Notes: a model not told the origin generated them from the letters alone. 64,000 nucleotides of DNA from Ailurus styani (GCA_002007465.1 LNAC01000032.1:2294286-2358285); one strand, 5' to 3'. Shown: positions 44,315 through 56,959, counted from the first letter of the stretch. Made by a program: numbers and translations.

Positions 44315-46540
44315 AAGGTCTCCTCTGAGGTTCTTTCTTACCTTTCATAACTTAGAGGGCACATAGAGACTGTAATATCATCTCAGAGAGTGTTTTCCAG
44401 GCCTATCTGACAAGAAGGCTGTATTTTGGGCCCAAACCCCATGAAGCTGATTCCACTACTATCTTAGATGGACACTTTTAACAGGCCTGCTCATATAACA
44501 GTCAGTGAACTACTAACTAAGCAAAACCAAACTTGTTAGAAAGAATCCACTCAACCTCCAACAATTTCTCCCTAAGCTGTTAGTAAGTCTCAAGACAAAC
44601 CTATACAAATTTCATTTCTTCTGTTTGCCCCTGACCATTCTTTAGGCAAAGTGCTAAAAGGTAACCAAGAAGAAGAAGTAACAGGGGCCCTCACATAATC
44701 CATAGCCTGCATAATGAAACCCTAAATAAAAGACATAATATTCTATTTTAAAGCTGCAACTAGACTTTGTTGGAATTAGACAGGAACTCTTTCTTCCCAG
44801 AACATTCTAAGGATGAGAGGCCACCCTCAGAATGCCACCCTAACACAAACTGATTCCCATACACACCACTAGTCATGGTTTGTTTTCTTATATGGCAAAA
44901 GTTTATTTTATTTTGCAGCTCCATCAAAATTATTTATCTCATTTATCATACAGTTCCTGCCTGGTGTATTTCGCCAGAACTAACATGCATGAAAATTATG
45001 TTAATGCGCCTTGGACTGGTTTTAATGTACTTCATATAATCAAGAAACTAAACAAACAGAAAGGGCTCTGAAAGGTGCTCATTCTACTCAGAAGAACCAC
45101 TTGCTCTCGTAAGACACGTTTTTGAGGAGAGTACCTGCCAAACATCAAACCACCAGCCATTCCCTTAGAAAAGACCTGTTTATTGAAAGAAGAAAACAGA
45201 CTAAGGGACTTATCATTGTATCGCACCCCATCAAGTACCCTAGGGTTCCATTAACCAGTGGTGGTTTCATGGAGCGAGACTGGGAAGTGATTTGGAAAAG
45301 ATTCTTAACACGAAAGCTGACCAAAAGAAAAATTAATTTTCGATTTTTGAGGAGAAGCCAGCTTGGTGAAAATCATCCATTGCTTGAGGAATTCAGTGTC
45401 TGTGTACACAGGGGTGTCACTATAATGTTTCCTTGGTGGTCTATTCCAAGCACACTGACGTTGGGGAAAGCGATATTATAAAGAGGTCTTTCTGCTACTT
45501 TTGAGAAATTGAATATCCCAGGATTTAGTATGAGATGGACCCACATTATCATGAATTTTTCTCCATAAATAAATTTTATGGAAAAACTCCATTAAACTTG
45601 CTGAAGAACTGAAATGTTGAGGATGAGTTTTAAGTAACTTCGTGATATTGTTTTGAATATTTATATCTACATACTATTTTTTTATAAACAACTGTAAAAA
45701 AAAATGTCTTGAGAGCCAGGAATTGGGCTAGTCTCTGAGACACAACAACATCCACACACCCACACAGATCCCTTATTAGCAATATCAAAAGAATGCTAAA
45801 ACCAGATAGAAGGTATGTGTCTGAAATGAAAATAAAGACATTGGTCTGCTATTCTTAGTCATTTAAATGATAGTATCAGATAGACGGGTTGCCCAATCAA
45901 ACCTATAGAGTTGGACTGTGGTTAAAAATGGTCGAAGGACGTGATCTCGAAATGACTGCAATGTGTAAAATATGTAACTCTTGTTCTTATCTTGGATACC
46001 ATCTAAGACATTGAGGTCATCTCTGTCCTAGTGACAGGAGGAACTCTGTGCTTTTCACAGGAGAAATGTTTGTTTTGTTTTTGTCTAATCTGTCTTCCAT
46101 TGAGAACAAGTACTATTTTGCTTCCTGAAGAATAAGAAGGCAAAAACACAGCTGCACATCACCAACTTCAGAAAAGAAGGCTGTAAATATGCGAGCTGGC
46201 AGTGAGAGCAGGTTGCCGAAGCAGGACCCTGGAGATTGGAGACTGGCAAAGAGTTTGCGAGGGGGGCGCCTGAAACATGATATAATTTCAATAAAGCACC
46301 TTCTCAAGATGACTCAATAACAGCTAAACCTCCACAATTGGAACGTTTGTTCTTTGACTCAAACAAGGCTTTGTCTATGGAAATAAAAGCATATACTCAT
46401 GAAGAAAGGTGGCGCATGAAACTTATCGTTTATATGCATTTGAACTCAATATATGAGTCAAATTCTTTTTTTTGTTTGTTTGTTTAACAAGGAGCAGCTG
46501 GGGGGCAGGGGCAGCAGTGGTGAGATAGAGAGAGAAGGGG
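44315..46540. other. No gene demonstrated
   Basis: About 2.2 kb with no recognised transposon. A 119-codon frame at 45122-45481 is basic and lacks any known domain, start context or splice signal I could defend. Confidence 0.4.
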
Positions 46541-46557
46541 TAAAGGATGAGACAACC

Positions 46558-46733
46558 TGGGACACCTGGTGGTTCAGTTGGTTGAGCGACTGCCTTCGGC
46601 TCAGCTTATGATACTGGAGTCCTGGAATCGAGTCCCATATCAGGCCCCCTGCTCAGTGGGGACTCTGCTTCTCTTTCTGTTCTCTCCCCTCCCACTCTCT
46701 CTCTCTCAAATAAATAAAATCTTAAAAAGAAAA
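46558..46733 (+). mobile_element. CAN-SINE, older
   Basis: Mutated head GGGACACCTGGTGGTTCAG. TSDs AAAGGATGAGACAACC and AAAGGGTGAGAAACCC, imperfect. Confidence 0.92.
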
Positions 46734-46999
46734 AAAGGGTGAGAAACCCCGAAGGAGTGAAATAACAGAAAGAGAAGTATAAGTAAAAAACGGAAATGGA
46801 AGCCAAAATTTAACCATACACTTCCCCCTTTAGGCATTTCACTAACATCCTCCAGGTAGAACGAGATAAACCCTCTTTACTCTGCTCAACTATGTGAGGA
46901 ATATCAGGTCTATACATATGCCACATTTTTAAAAAGATGTTGATCAACTGTTGTACACCCACGAGACTTTGACTGGGGCCATAGGAATCAGGCAGGATC

Positions 47000-47310
47000 T
47001 TTGAGGAGACTAAGTCTGTTTATCCAGAGAAGATTTAGCAAAAATGTGCTAATTAACCCGAAGTTTCTGAAGGGCAGGAAGGCAGATAAAGACATACATT
47101 TAGAAGTGTTGCCCTTGATAACACATCCAGGACCAATAAAAGGAGATAAATTTGGGATCAGTATAGAATTTTCTAATATCCAGAATCCTCAAAAGAGAAA
47201 TGAATTGCTTCACAAAATAGTGAGGCCCTTATCTCTAGATGTACTTGAGTCAGCTGCTGAGTATTCATCAGAGTTATTAGAGAAAGGATTTAGATTAGTG
47301 AGAACTCTCA
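47000..47310 (+). mobile_element. Probable ancient CR1/L3-type LINE 3' end
   Basis: The order AGGACCAATAAAAGGAG, AGAATTTTCTAATATCCAGAATCCTC, GAAATGAATTGCTTCACAAAATAGTGAGGCCC, TCTCTAGATGTACTTGAG parallels the conserved CR1-clade 3' region (a block about selection of amniote CR1 ends). The 110-codon frame at 47001-47333, the longest outside low-complexity DNA in this part, lies wholly within it and is read as a relic. Confidence 0.45.
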
Positions 47311-47314
47311 ATTG

Positions 47315-47900
47315 CAAGCGACAAAAAAACTAGTTTAATTTAGATGGCTAAGCAAAAAGGAAATGAATTGGTTCAATATAATTCTAGATTCAGCATAGAT
47401 AGATCCAGAAGCTCAAATGATAACATCAGGAATCTTTTATCACTTGGTTCTGCCTGCCTTTGCGTTGGCTTCATACTAAGCCAGGTTATTCCTTCGCTGG
47501 TGGCAAAGATGGCATCCACGGTTTTAGTCTTACACTCCACCAACCCCAGGTAACAGGAATGGAAGGAGTGTCTTCTTTCTTGATAACAGCAGCAATTGCT
47601 GGACTTCACTTTAGCTCCCGTCAAGTGCCTCCTCTAAACCTGTTGCTGTGGCACTGGAAGAGCAGCATGCCCACGAGCCAGAACTAAGTCACGTGCTCCC
47701 CTTGCACAATCCTTGGTGGTCATGGCACACAGCACTCTCTGTGGCCAGGTCTGGGTCATGGGCATACCCTTAGAGTAGGAGAGGAGGGTGGGCATGGGGC
47801 CAAGTATCCCTGGTTCCTAAACCATGTGGACTGAGAGTTGCCAAAGGAAAATCAAGATGCTTTTGTCAGAAAAGAGGGAGGAGTTTCAGGATAGATAGAA
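47315..47900. mobile_element. Unclassified mammalian interspersed repeat
   Basis: TCAATTGCAAGCGACAAAA, TTCGCTGGTGGCAAAGATGGC, GGTCTGGGTCATGGGCATACCC, ACCATGTGGACTGAGAGTTGCC and AAAGGAAAATCAAGATGC are phrases I recall from a repeat found across mammals, but I cannot place it as an LTR or DNA transposon. Confidence 0.45.
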
Positions 47901-49542
47901 ATGACAGCAGTTATCCTGCAACAAGGATAGGAGCCAGGCCTGCAAAACTTTTACAACCTTTTCCAGTTAAAATGTTGTTTGTTGCTAAGTCACACTCACT
48001 AAGTCAAGAACTGGGTACTCATTCTATAATTTAAAGCCAAACTGTTGACTTTCAGTTACAGAATCTCTTAGATATACAGTTACATCAGCTCAGAAAGTAA
48101 ATTATTCAAGTAATAGGCTGTCCATCACCTCCCTTTGTAAGATGTAAGATGGAAACCAGTGGTGTACTAGTCAAATGGCTCTTGAAAAATAAAGGCCTGA
48201 TTATAGTATTTGCCCATCTCCATGGTGTAAATACTCCCACAAAGGCCAACTCCAAGCTACCAACATGAGGTCACGAACAACAGAGTTGGGAAGGGATGCT
48301 CATCGTCATCACTCCTGAGTTGGTACTGTTCCAAGCCCGTGAAAAATGATCTCAGATGATGGAGTCCAGGTTTTTTTTCCCCCCATTTCATTTGAGGATA
48401 TGGTGAGAGACGATGAATTTAAAATATGTCATAAAATACACAAATTACATACATCCATTTCTCTACAGTGGATGCTATTAACCATTACAGTGAATTTTTT
48501 CAACATCATATGGCATTTCCTAGTGATGTCTTCATAAAATCATTCTCACTTCTTATGATTGGATCTTAAGAATCATGAAACAAAACAGAGGCATTGCTAC
48601 TTGGTGGCTTATTATGATACCTCCAGATTTGTTTGGAAAGCCTAAGACCCCACTCCACCTGACAAAAACTGGTATGCTTTTTAGCAAAAAGAACCAAATC
48701 TAATGGGAAAGAAAACATATATCTACAACATTTTATCCATGACATGATTTGTTTTGTGATAAATGCAGAAAAATCCCACAAAAACAAATGTAACTGTTTA
48801 TGAACGTACGTGGCAGGCATTCAGCAAGCAAGGAAGAGAGCACAGGCTGGCACAGAAACTCAATGGGAGAGTCATTCCTTACAGTGTGAGAACACATTGA
48901 AGGTACCTCTGGCAAAGCTTCTCAGTATGTCTCCTCCCAAAAGGTCTCAGTTCAAACTGAGTTCAAACATCCCAAATAGACCATCGCAGCTATTTTGAAA
49001 GGAATTGCTTCTAATTCATCCTTCTCAGATATTGCAAAATAGAGCATGCCTAAGTATATACATCCTAGTTTGTTTACAGTATACTGATGGAATTTTAAAA
49101 TTGATTTTGTCCTCACTGTCAGCAGCCTCAACTATTTAACCATTTTGAACTCTGAAAAAGGCAATTTCAAGTCAACACTTGGAAATAATAATAGTTAACA
49201 ATTATGTAACCCTTCCTTTGTCCCAGGTGCTGTTCTAGTTAATATAGGCCCTTTGATGCATTCACTCAACAAACAGTATTGCACTGGACTAAGGTCTATA
49301 GCCCCAGGAAGTGGGTTCCAAGAGGCCATCCAAACCAGTAAGACCTGACTCAGGGATCAGGAGCTGAAGCCAAAGCCAAGCGGTGCACAGAATGGCAGGA
49401 GCGAGGGAAGCATGAGGCCACCGAGGGAGGCCAGAGATGGGATCTTTCCTGGCTCCCGGCAGGTGTGTGCGTGTGGCTTGTTCCACTTAACATCTCATAG
49501 ATGGAACCAATCTATGGGGAAAAAGTAGAAATCTGAATTTTA
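47901..49542. other. No gene seen; MIR/L2 scrap at 49185-49275
   Basis: TAATAGTTAACAATTATGTAACCC and GTCCCAGGTGCTGTTCTAG suggest antisense MIR. Otherwise single copy. Confidence 0.4.
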
Positions 49543-49560
49543 AAATGGGTGGATTTTTTA

Positions 49561-49564
49561 AAAG

Positions 49565-49612
<48 letters not shown>

Positions 49613-49737
49613 CTTGAGAGACAGAGAGAGGGAGGGAGGGAGCACGAGCAGGGGGAGGGACAGAGAGAGAAGCAGACTGGGGAAATTACCTGAGCCAAAG
49701 GCAGATGCTTAACCAACTAAGCCACCTAGGCACCCCT
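49561..49737 (-). mobile_element. CAN-SINE with internal deletion and (TTTA)n expansion
   Basis: TSD AAATGGGTGGATTTTTTA (49543-49560 and 49738-49755), perfect over 18 bases. Tail expanded to about 12 TTTA units (49564-49612). The segment between GCAGACT and ACCTGAGCC has lost about 50 bases of the usual body. Confidence 0.96.
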
Positions 49738-49934
49738 AAATGGGTGGATTTTTTAAAAATTCTATATATAGTTTCCATAAAACCCAGAAACATAAGAGGA
49801 AAGACTGATCTATTGCATTTGTCTCAAAATGTAAAACTTCTGTAGGAAAAAAATACCACAAAGAAAGTAAAAAGACAAACTTGAATAAAACTTTTATAAT
49901 ACATATTGCGTGTATAAAAAATCTCTTATAAATC

Positions 49935-50255
49935 AAAAGGAAGGAAGGAAAGAAAAAGGAAGGAAGGAAGGAAGGAAGGAAGGAAGGAAGGAAAGAAAGA
50001 AAAGAAAAAAGGAAAAAGAAAAGGAAAGGAAAGGAGGGAGGGAGGGAGGAAGGAAGGAAGGAAGAAAGAGAAAGAAAAAAGAAAGAAAGAAAGAAAGACA
50101 GGCAAAAGGAAAGGAAGGAAAGGAAAGGAAAGGAATGGAAAGGGAAAGAAAGGAAAGGAAAGGGAAAGAAAGGGGAAGAAAGGAAGGAAAGGGAGGGAGG
50201 GAGGGAGGAAGAAAGAGGGAAGAGGAAGGAGAAAGGAGAAAAGGAAGAAGAAAAG
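49935..50255 (+). repeat. Long polypurine microsatellite
   Basis: Purine-only runs of 164 bases (49935-50098) and about 119 bases (50137-50255) with a few C/T interruptions between. Units drift among GGAA, GAAA, GGGA and GGAAA. The 171-codon Lys/Arg/Glu/Gly-rich frame and the 110-codon Phe/Leu/Ser/Pro-rich one are its artefacts. Confidence 0.95.
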
Positions 50256-50274
50256 CAAAAAAAGAAAAAGGACA

Positions 50275-50495
50275 GGGTGCCTGGGTGGCTCAGTGGGTTA
50301 AAGCCGCTGCCTTCGGCTCAGGTCATGATCCCAGGGTCCTGGGATCGAGGCCCACATCGGGCTCTCTGCTCAGCGGGGAGCCTGCTTCCTCCTCTCTCTC
50401 TGCCTGCCTCTCTGCCTCCTTGTAATCTCTCTCTCTGTGTCAAATGAATAAATAAAATCTTTAAAAACAAAACAAAAAAAAAACAAAAAAAAGAA
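50275..50495 (+). mobile_element. CAN-SINE, mustelid-like subfamily
   Basis: Perfect TSDs AAAGAAAAAGGACA (50261-50274 and 50496-50509), so it landed in the end of an existing purine tract. Tail is A-rich with C interruptions. Confidence 0.97.
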
Positions 50496-50509
50496 AAAGA
50501 AAAAGGACA

Positions 50510-52867
50510 AACATGAAAATCTTCTTAAAATTTTATATACAAAAAAAAAAAATTTTATATACATCACTCATAATTTTAATAATGCAAGTTAATACAACAA
50601 TGAAGTTTTTTTTTTTGACTTAGACATTTAAAATTAAACCAAGCCTGTCAGCAAATGCGTGGTAAGAGATAAATTATGAAACTTTTCTCAAAGGCAACTT
50701 GGCAAAACACCAAAATTTAAAATACATATATTCTCTGACATTGCAATTTGGTTGAAATCCAGAATAATAATAAATCAATAAAATCGGGATTTTGACTAAT
50801 GAAGAAGCAGGCCAACTACAAATGAACACTATTGTGCCTTGATGATTGGTGATGTGATTTATAATATGAGAGAATGTGAGCTCTCTCGGACTGGCCTGAT
50901 GGATAGCAGGTCAACTTAGAAGAATATTTATGAGCAGAGCTAATAACAAATTCTGAGCCTACTTTGATCTGTGATTTGCTTGAATTGGTTTCTCCTTTGC
51001 CCTCCCCCGGACTGATCATCCGGTAGAAACTGAGGCTACTCTACACCAAGTACAGCACATAGGTTAGCAAGCTAAGCGTGGCACGGTACTGGGGGCCAGG
51101 GAGGAGAGAGAGTGTGTTACAAAAAAAGCAAATGCTATGTGACTGCATGGGGTGGGAAAGGGTTCACAGAAGCATATTACCTGAAATAGGCCTTAAAGAG
51201 GAAGATCAGAGGATTAGAAGAGCCAGTCCAGGGGTAGGGAAGAGCAAGATCTAGAGTCAAGAAGGGACAGAAAAAATTGACACTTAAAGACAAATCAGAC
51301 TAGGAGCCAGAAAATTCTTCGTACTAATCTGCAACCATAGATAGACAGAGGAAAACAAATTCCCTGGGTCTCAAGATGTCCTATATGAATGAGTCCCAAA
51401 CTTTATACATTCATGACTCTTCCTCCAAATTCTTGCCCTATTGGACAATAGGTATATTTGCTCTAATTTTTTTTCTTTTGGGTCTACTCCTTTTGTATTT
51501 AACCTTGTCTTAAGGACTAATACCCACAAAATAATAAGTTTGTATGTTAGAAATAGCTCGTCTAATACATGGTAAGTAAATAGATATCTAGTACAATATT
51601 CTTAAAAGTCCCTACATATGACCTGATACGCTGCACAAGAACAAGCAAAGTGACACATATCCCACCTTAAAAAATGCTGGTTTTCAGATATAGTCACTTT
51701 GAACTGATGTGAAAGCTGTCATTTGTTCATATTTACATCCCATATGACAACCTAGACCAAACACGAAGTGCGAAATTGAGGACACAGTTGGCATTTTTAA
51801 ACCGTGCTGAAGGATAACTGAACATACTACCGTACAGTGAGAAACTAACATTTTGGGGACAACTATTGTGTGTAGTCTGTGTGCTGGTTATTTAAAATAT
51901 CTTCTGAATGGACGTGGAATTTTCACAAAATCCAATAATGTAACCAAGCAAGTCACCTGCAAATACAAACACCTTCATATTCCTAAACCCTGACTACCTG
52001 ATATTAAATATCATTTCAAAGTAGTTTGGTCTCGGTTTTACTTCCAACCTTTGAGGAAGGTTGTTGGATCTCACTTGAAAGGATGACTCTCCTTTAGGGA
52101 GGAAGACCACAATACCACAAGAAACAGGAAAAAAATATATAACCCTCAATTATCTTACAACATTTACTAAAGGCGGGAGAGATTTCAAAATAGTGCGACA
52201 GCTGGTTGGAAGCATGGTGTGGTTTCTCCTTTATCTGTTTAGTTGCTTAAGGTACGTGTATTCATGTCTCCCACCAGCAGAGTTTTCTGGGTGACCAAGG
52301 AAGATTTTTAACTCGGATTATAATTGTGACAGTATGGACCCCTCTTCATAGAAAACGAAATGGCTTCTCCTCCATTGGTCATAGAAAGGAATCAGGGCAT
52401 CACAGTGGCCTTACCCTCCTGGTTAAATGAGCTATGGTCTAGGGTGGGGGGAGTTTGGGCAGAGTCTGTTTTTATTCACCTGTTTATCCCTAGACTATAC
52501 AAAACCCCTCTTCTTGATGCATCCAGTGAGGCTGAAATGGGACAGGGCTGAAGGTGCCAGGTGAAGAATATTCTGGAGCACCAGGAGAGAACAACTGAAA
52601 TGATCAAATGTTTGGGAAACAGTCCTCACAATGAAAAAAGCAAAAGAATTTAGATCAGTTGTATCTTAGGAGAAGTTTGGGAGGACAGGGATATGACTCT
52701 CTTCCTAAGGGACAGGGATGGTTATTAACAGGCACATGGCAAGTATCCATCAACCACATGCACACGAGTGGAGCAACACTGAACTTGACAGCAGATGCTT
52801 CTTGTGGGCTGCGATTTCCTGACTGCTTTCTAGAACATCACCAGTATACAAGAGGCAGGGCAGCAAA
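50510..52867. other. No gene or clear repeat
   Basis: About 2.4 kb of single-copy DNA. AAAATTTTATATACA-like words repeat near 50525-50565. No supported frame. Confidence 0.4.
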
Positions 52868-53040
52868 CAGTGTAGACACACAGACTCTGGAGCCAGACTT
52901 AGCCTCAATCCCCTTGCCTGTAAAATAACAACAATAAAAGTGCCCACCTCATTAAATTTTTTGAGGGATATATTTGTTACTATATGTAAAATGCTTGAAC
53001 GAGTGCCTAGCATGTAGTTAGTGCTATGTGTTTGCTATTG
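52868..53040 (+). mobile_element. MIR
   Basis: AGACTCTGGAGCCAGACTTAGCCTC, CTTGCCTGTAAAATAACAAC, AGTGCCCACCTCATTAAATT and TGAACGAGTGCCTAGCATGTAG follow MIR order with the middle deleted. Confidence 0.88.
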
Positions 53041-54154
53041 TTGTTTTGTTAGTATAATGTTAACTAAGCACTTGCTCTATTTCCATCATGATTAACAAGT
53101 TGGGGGACTGGTCTTGAAATTAGAGTATTATATGGTGACAGATGGTAGCTACATCTGTGGCGAGCATAGCATTAAGAAAAGTTTGGAGATTCAATTAAAG
53201 TGCATGAATTGGAGGTAAGATGTTGAATAGAATAAAGTGGGTTACTACAGGGGAGTGAGAATTCTATCCTCTAGGGGTGACCTATTTTTGTTGTTGGAGA
53301 CAGCCTTTCCGAGTTGGTGTGAACATTGATTGTCCTTCCTGGAGGGTAAGGTATATATGAGAAGACCCACTGAGTTCTTCCCAGCCAGCTGGTTTGGTAT
53401 CAACCAGGTGATCACAGCAGCTCTGGATAGAGAAATTTCTCCTAAATGCAGCTACAAGAACACCTCCTGTCAAGGTCTATGTTGTTTTATGCATGTGCAT
53501 CTGGCCAACAGATCTTCAGTATCTCCCAGCCAATAAACATGTGTGATGGCGTCTCTCCCTGTGGCAGGAGGGGAGTGAAGAAGTGTCTCTGAATCCAGAC
53601 TTTACAAAGGATGTGAGCAGGCTCTGTGTGTCTCTGTTGTCCATGTCAGTCAATAAAATTAGGTCCTTACATCTCCCTTTTCTTGAAAGCATTTAATGAG
53701 TTACATATTCATTGTTTTAAGAAGCACACTTGAGTAACAATACAGCTTGAGAGCAGGAAAAAGAACTCCTCAGGCCGGGTTCTGATGCTATAAAAACTTG
53801 GTGATAGGAAGTAACCTCAAACACTGGTGAAATCTTCTGAACGAAGTGGGAGTCTGCCTGCTGAAAGACCGCACAGTCCCATCTGAGGGGGAAGCTGCTT
53901 CGTGGTAGACAGATGTGGCTCAGTGGGAGTTGAAATCCTAGAGATCCCTGACATCTGCAGATTCAGCTATTCATAATAGACCATTGGGGGAGCAACTTCC
54001 ATGGGTTATGCCATGTAATCATCTGTAATTCTGTTGCAAGGCTGGAGTTCCCGAGAGACCGCATAGCTAGTGATGGGGACATGGCACACTCTACTAGACC
54101 AGTCCACCATACTGTCAAAATTGGGACAATTTTTAAGAGGAAAGGAGGGGGGGC
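53041..54154. other. No gene seen
   Basis: Single-copy DNA without supported frames. Confidence 0.4.
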
Positions 54155-54363
54155 GGGGTGCCTGGGTGGCTCAGCTGGTGAAGCATCTGCCTTCAGCTCA
54201 GGTCATGATCCCAGGGTCCTGGGGTCGAGCCCCATGTCGGGCTCCCTGCTCAGAGGAGAGTCTGCTTCTCCCTCTCCCTCTTACTGCTGCTCCCCCTGCT
54301 TGTGAAGTCTCCTCTCTCTCTCTCTCTCTGTCAAAGAAATAAAATAAAGATCTTTTTAAAAAA
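54155..54363 (+). mobile_element. CAN-SINE
   Basis: Head GGGGTGCCTGGGTGGCTCAG, C/T-rich middle with GCTGCTCCCCCTGCTTG, tail TGTCAAAGAAATAAAATAAAG. Imperfect TSD-like AAGAGGAAAGGAGGG / AAGAGTGAAAGAGGG. Confidence 0.93.
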
Positions 54364-54503
54364 AAGAGTGAAAGAGGGTGCTATTAATAATTATAGTAGG
54401 ACAACTGAGTCTATCCTGGCAAGTTAAAATGTATGAGAGTATTATGCTAAGTGAAATAAGTCAATCAGAGAAAGACAAATATCATATGATATCAAATATC
54501 ATA

Positions 54504-54540
54504 TCAAGTTCCTCATATCTCTCTGATATGAGGAACTTGA
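54504..54540. repeat. Perfect 16-bp inverted repeat (hairpin)
   Basis: TCAAGTTCCTCATATC (54504-54519) and GATATGAGGAACTTGA (54525-54540) are exact complements around a 5-base loop TCTCT, inside the L1 3' UTR. Confidence 0.98.
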
Positions 54541-54603
54541 GGGGCAGGGTGGGGGTCATGGTGGGTAGGGAGGGAAAAAATGAAACAAAATGGGATTGGG
54601 AAT

Positions 54604-54821
54604 GGGGCGCCTGGGTGGCTCAGTGGGTTAAAGCCTCTGCCTTCCGCTCAGGTCATGATCTCAGGTTCCTAGGATTGAGCCCCGCATCGGGCTCTCCGCT
54701 CAGCAGGGAGCCTGCTTCCTCCTCTCTCTCTGCCTGCCTCTCTGCCTAATTGTAATCTCTCTCTCTCTCTCTCTCTGTCAAATAAATAAATAAAATATTT
54801 TTAAAATTTTAAAAAAGAAAG
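54604..54821 (+). mobile_element. CAN-SINE inside L1
   Basis: Perfect TSDs ATGGGATTGGGAA (54590-54602 and 54822-54834). Mustelid-like subfamily with CTGCCTGCCTCTCTGCCTA. Confidence 0.97.
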
Positions 54822-55067
54822 ATGGGATTGGGAAGGAGACAAACCATAAAAGACTCTTAATCTCATGAAACAAACTGAGGGTTACTGGGGGGTGAGAGGG
54901 TAGGGATAGGGTGGATGGGTTATAGACATTGCGGAGGGTATGTATTATGGTGAGTGCTGAGAAAGGTGTAAGCCTGATGATTCACAGACCTGTACCCCTG
55001 GGGCAAATAATAATAATAATAAAAACACATGAATATTTAAAAACAAACAAACAAACAAATAAATAAA

Positions 55068-55839
55068 AGTTTGGTTTGGCTTAGAGAATAATCAAAGATG
55101 CTCTACGGAAGTAATGCCAGTTGTTTGCTTGCTTTGTTTCATGTGTTTGTTAAAGCAAGAATAAGGGTGGTTATCATCTTCCTTCCCAACTGGACCCATC
55201 TTTGGAAACACAGATGAGGAACGTGGACTTGCCAAAAAATTACTTCCATGATCTTACTATCATTGAAAAGAAAATAAACCAATCAAAAATTGTTGCATAA
55301 AAAAAAATATATGATCACCCCATAGGATCTCCTATGAGTATAAGGCACATTTCTAATTAGTTATTTTTTTAAAATATATTTACTTAAAATAGCTATAAAG
55401 TAAGAAATAAATTTTTATTTCAGGTTGGTTCACATATGAAGATTTACAGGCAAAATGGATAACCGTAGGAAAGCTGGGAAGCTGCAGAAATATGTCCATT
55501 TTGGAGATTCATCAAAATCTGGCCCTGGAACTTTGTGGGCCTCCCAAGAATTTACCGACTTATCACGCATAGCGTGAATCTGAACCCTGTGTGTCTACCA
55601 AATTGGGTCGGGCCACTTAGCAAAATCACCACCTGAGTACAACTCCAAATAACATCGCCAGGGCTTGTTATTTGAATCACTAAAGTAAATGGTCATATGG
55701 GTCACTGGGACACAGATATCTTATAAGGCACTTGCTGAGAGCTGAATTACTTAACTTAGAAAACTTTTGGAATCAGGAGCATCATATAAAAACAGCCCTA
55801 CTAAGACTTCTGGGTAAAAGGAAATAATTGACAATGCAC
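55068..55839. other. No gene seen
   Basis: Single-copy DNA without supported frames or recognised repeat. Confidence 0.4.
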
Positions 55840-56010
55840 CACACACTCAGAAGGTACCAGGCTCTTTGCTAGACCCTCTCTATATGCTCTGTTGTAATCT
55901 TCACAGGTCTGTAAGGGAGATACAATCCCCATTTAGCAACTTCAGAAATTAAAAAGTTTGTATAACTGATGCAAGGAAAAGTCACATATAAAATCAGTAA
56001 ACGTTTTTAC
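55840..56010 (-). mobile_element. MIR, antisense, diverged
   Basis: GAAGGTACCAGGCTCTTTGCTAGACCC, TAATCTTCACAGGTCTGTAAGGGAG and ATCCCCATTTAGCAACTTCAG follow antisense MIR. Confidence 0.65.
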
Positions 56011-56955
56011 ACCATCGTGGTCAGGATCCATGCTTAGTCAGCAACAGAACATCAACTTTCATCTTCTGTTCACCTGGGAAGGGGGAGAGAAATTAATTCT
56101 TCGCTGCCTCCAAGAAACTACGACCACCTAGCCCGTCATATACCAACAGAATTCTAGAGACTAATTAGACTACGATCGGTGCCTTCCTACAAGCTATTTG
56201 TTGGCTGCAATTTTTTTTTTCTCCACGCCATTCCCAGGAGAAGTACAGGAATTCTGGGACAGTCTGACATAAACAGGGCAGTGGTTTACAAATATCTTAC
56301 TACCAATAGTAAGAAAGCCCATGTTGGGTCATGTCTTTCTGAGTCTTCAATTCAACATCTGTGTTGTCCTTAAAATGAAGAGGAAGAAACTGGCATTAAG
56401 GAGCGTAACTTGCTGCAGCCAGGAAGTAACTAAAAAGCATTTTGTCACAAATGCAATGATAAAGACGAGTGGAGAGCACGAGCCTGTTGAAAAACGAGGC
56501 ACCGATCTGCAGTCTATGACTCCCAGATGAACTTGCTTTAGGGTAGAAGGTGAGCAGACTGAGGTTTACACTGTAGTAATTACCTATAATTATCATTTTG
56601 GATTTTTTTTTACATAAAAGGAAATAGGTTGTAGTTAGGCTGCAGTAATCCCCTTACTCACAGTTTTTGTTCATTCTATCTGTGGTAGGAGATGGGAGTG
56701 TGTCGGGGAGAATACGCTCCTGTTAAGCTTTAAATGAAAATGTGTTTCAAGTCACCACAAGTTGGGTAAATACGGTGATCCAGGGTTTTAAATGCATGTG
56801 TGGAACACCGGAAGATGGGCATTGGCAGATTTCTAAAGTAAAAAGAACAACTCGACTCATCTAGCAAAGATTGCCTGGAACTGTGTGTCCAGCTGGGCAG
56901 ACGAAAAGAAGTGTTTGCGGCTGACTTTGTCCAGGACACACCTTCACTCTAGACA
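56011..56955. other. No gene seen
   Basis: Single-copy DNA. Two overlapping plus-strand frames (56179, 56321) have no recognisable product. Confidence 0.4.
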
Positions 56956-56959
56956 ACTC

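Larger units (their letters stand above)
54380..55067 (+). mobile_element. Carnivore L1 3' UTR, split by a SINE
   Basis: GAGTATTATGCTAAGTGAAATAAGTCAATCAGAGAAAGACAAATATCATATGATATC is the classic L1 3' region. After the SINE it continues GGAGACAAACCATAAAAGACTCTTAATC and CTGGGGCAAATAATAATAATAAT. The tail is a mix of AAAC and AAAT units. Confidence 0.88.

Noticed and set aside
47001..47333. 110-codon frame with ordinary amino-acid composition
   Set aside because: It lies within sequence resembling a CR1/L3 3' end, which is non-coding, and no protein family was recognised.
49910..50425. 171-codon open frame, the longest in the window
   Set aside because: It is the translation of a polypurine microsatellite followed by a SINE; Lys/Arg/Glu/Gly-rich composition comes from GAAA/GGAA repeats.
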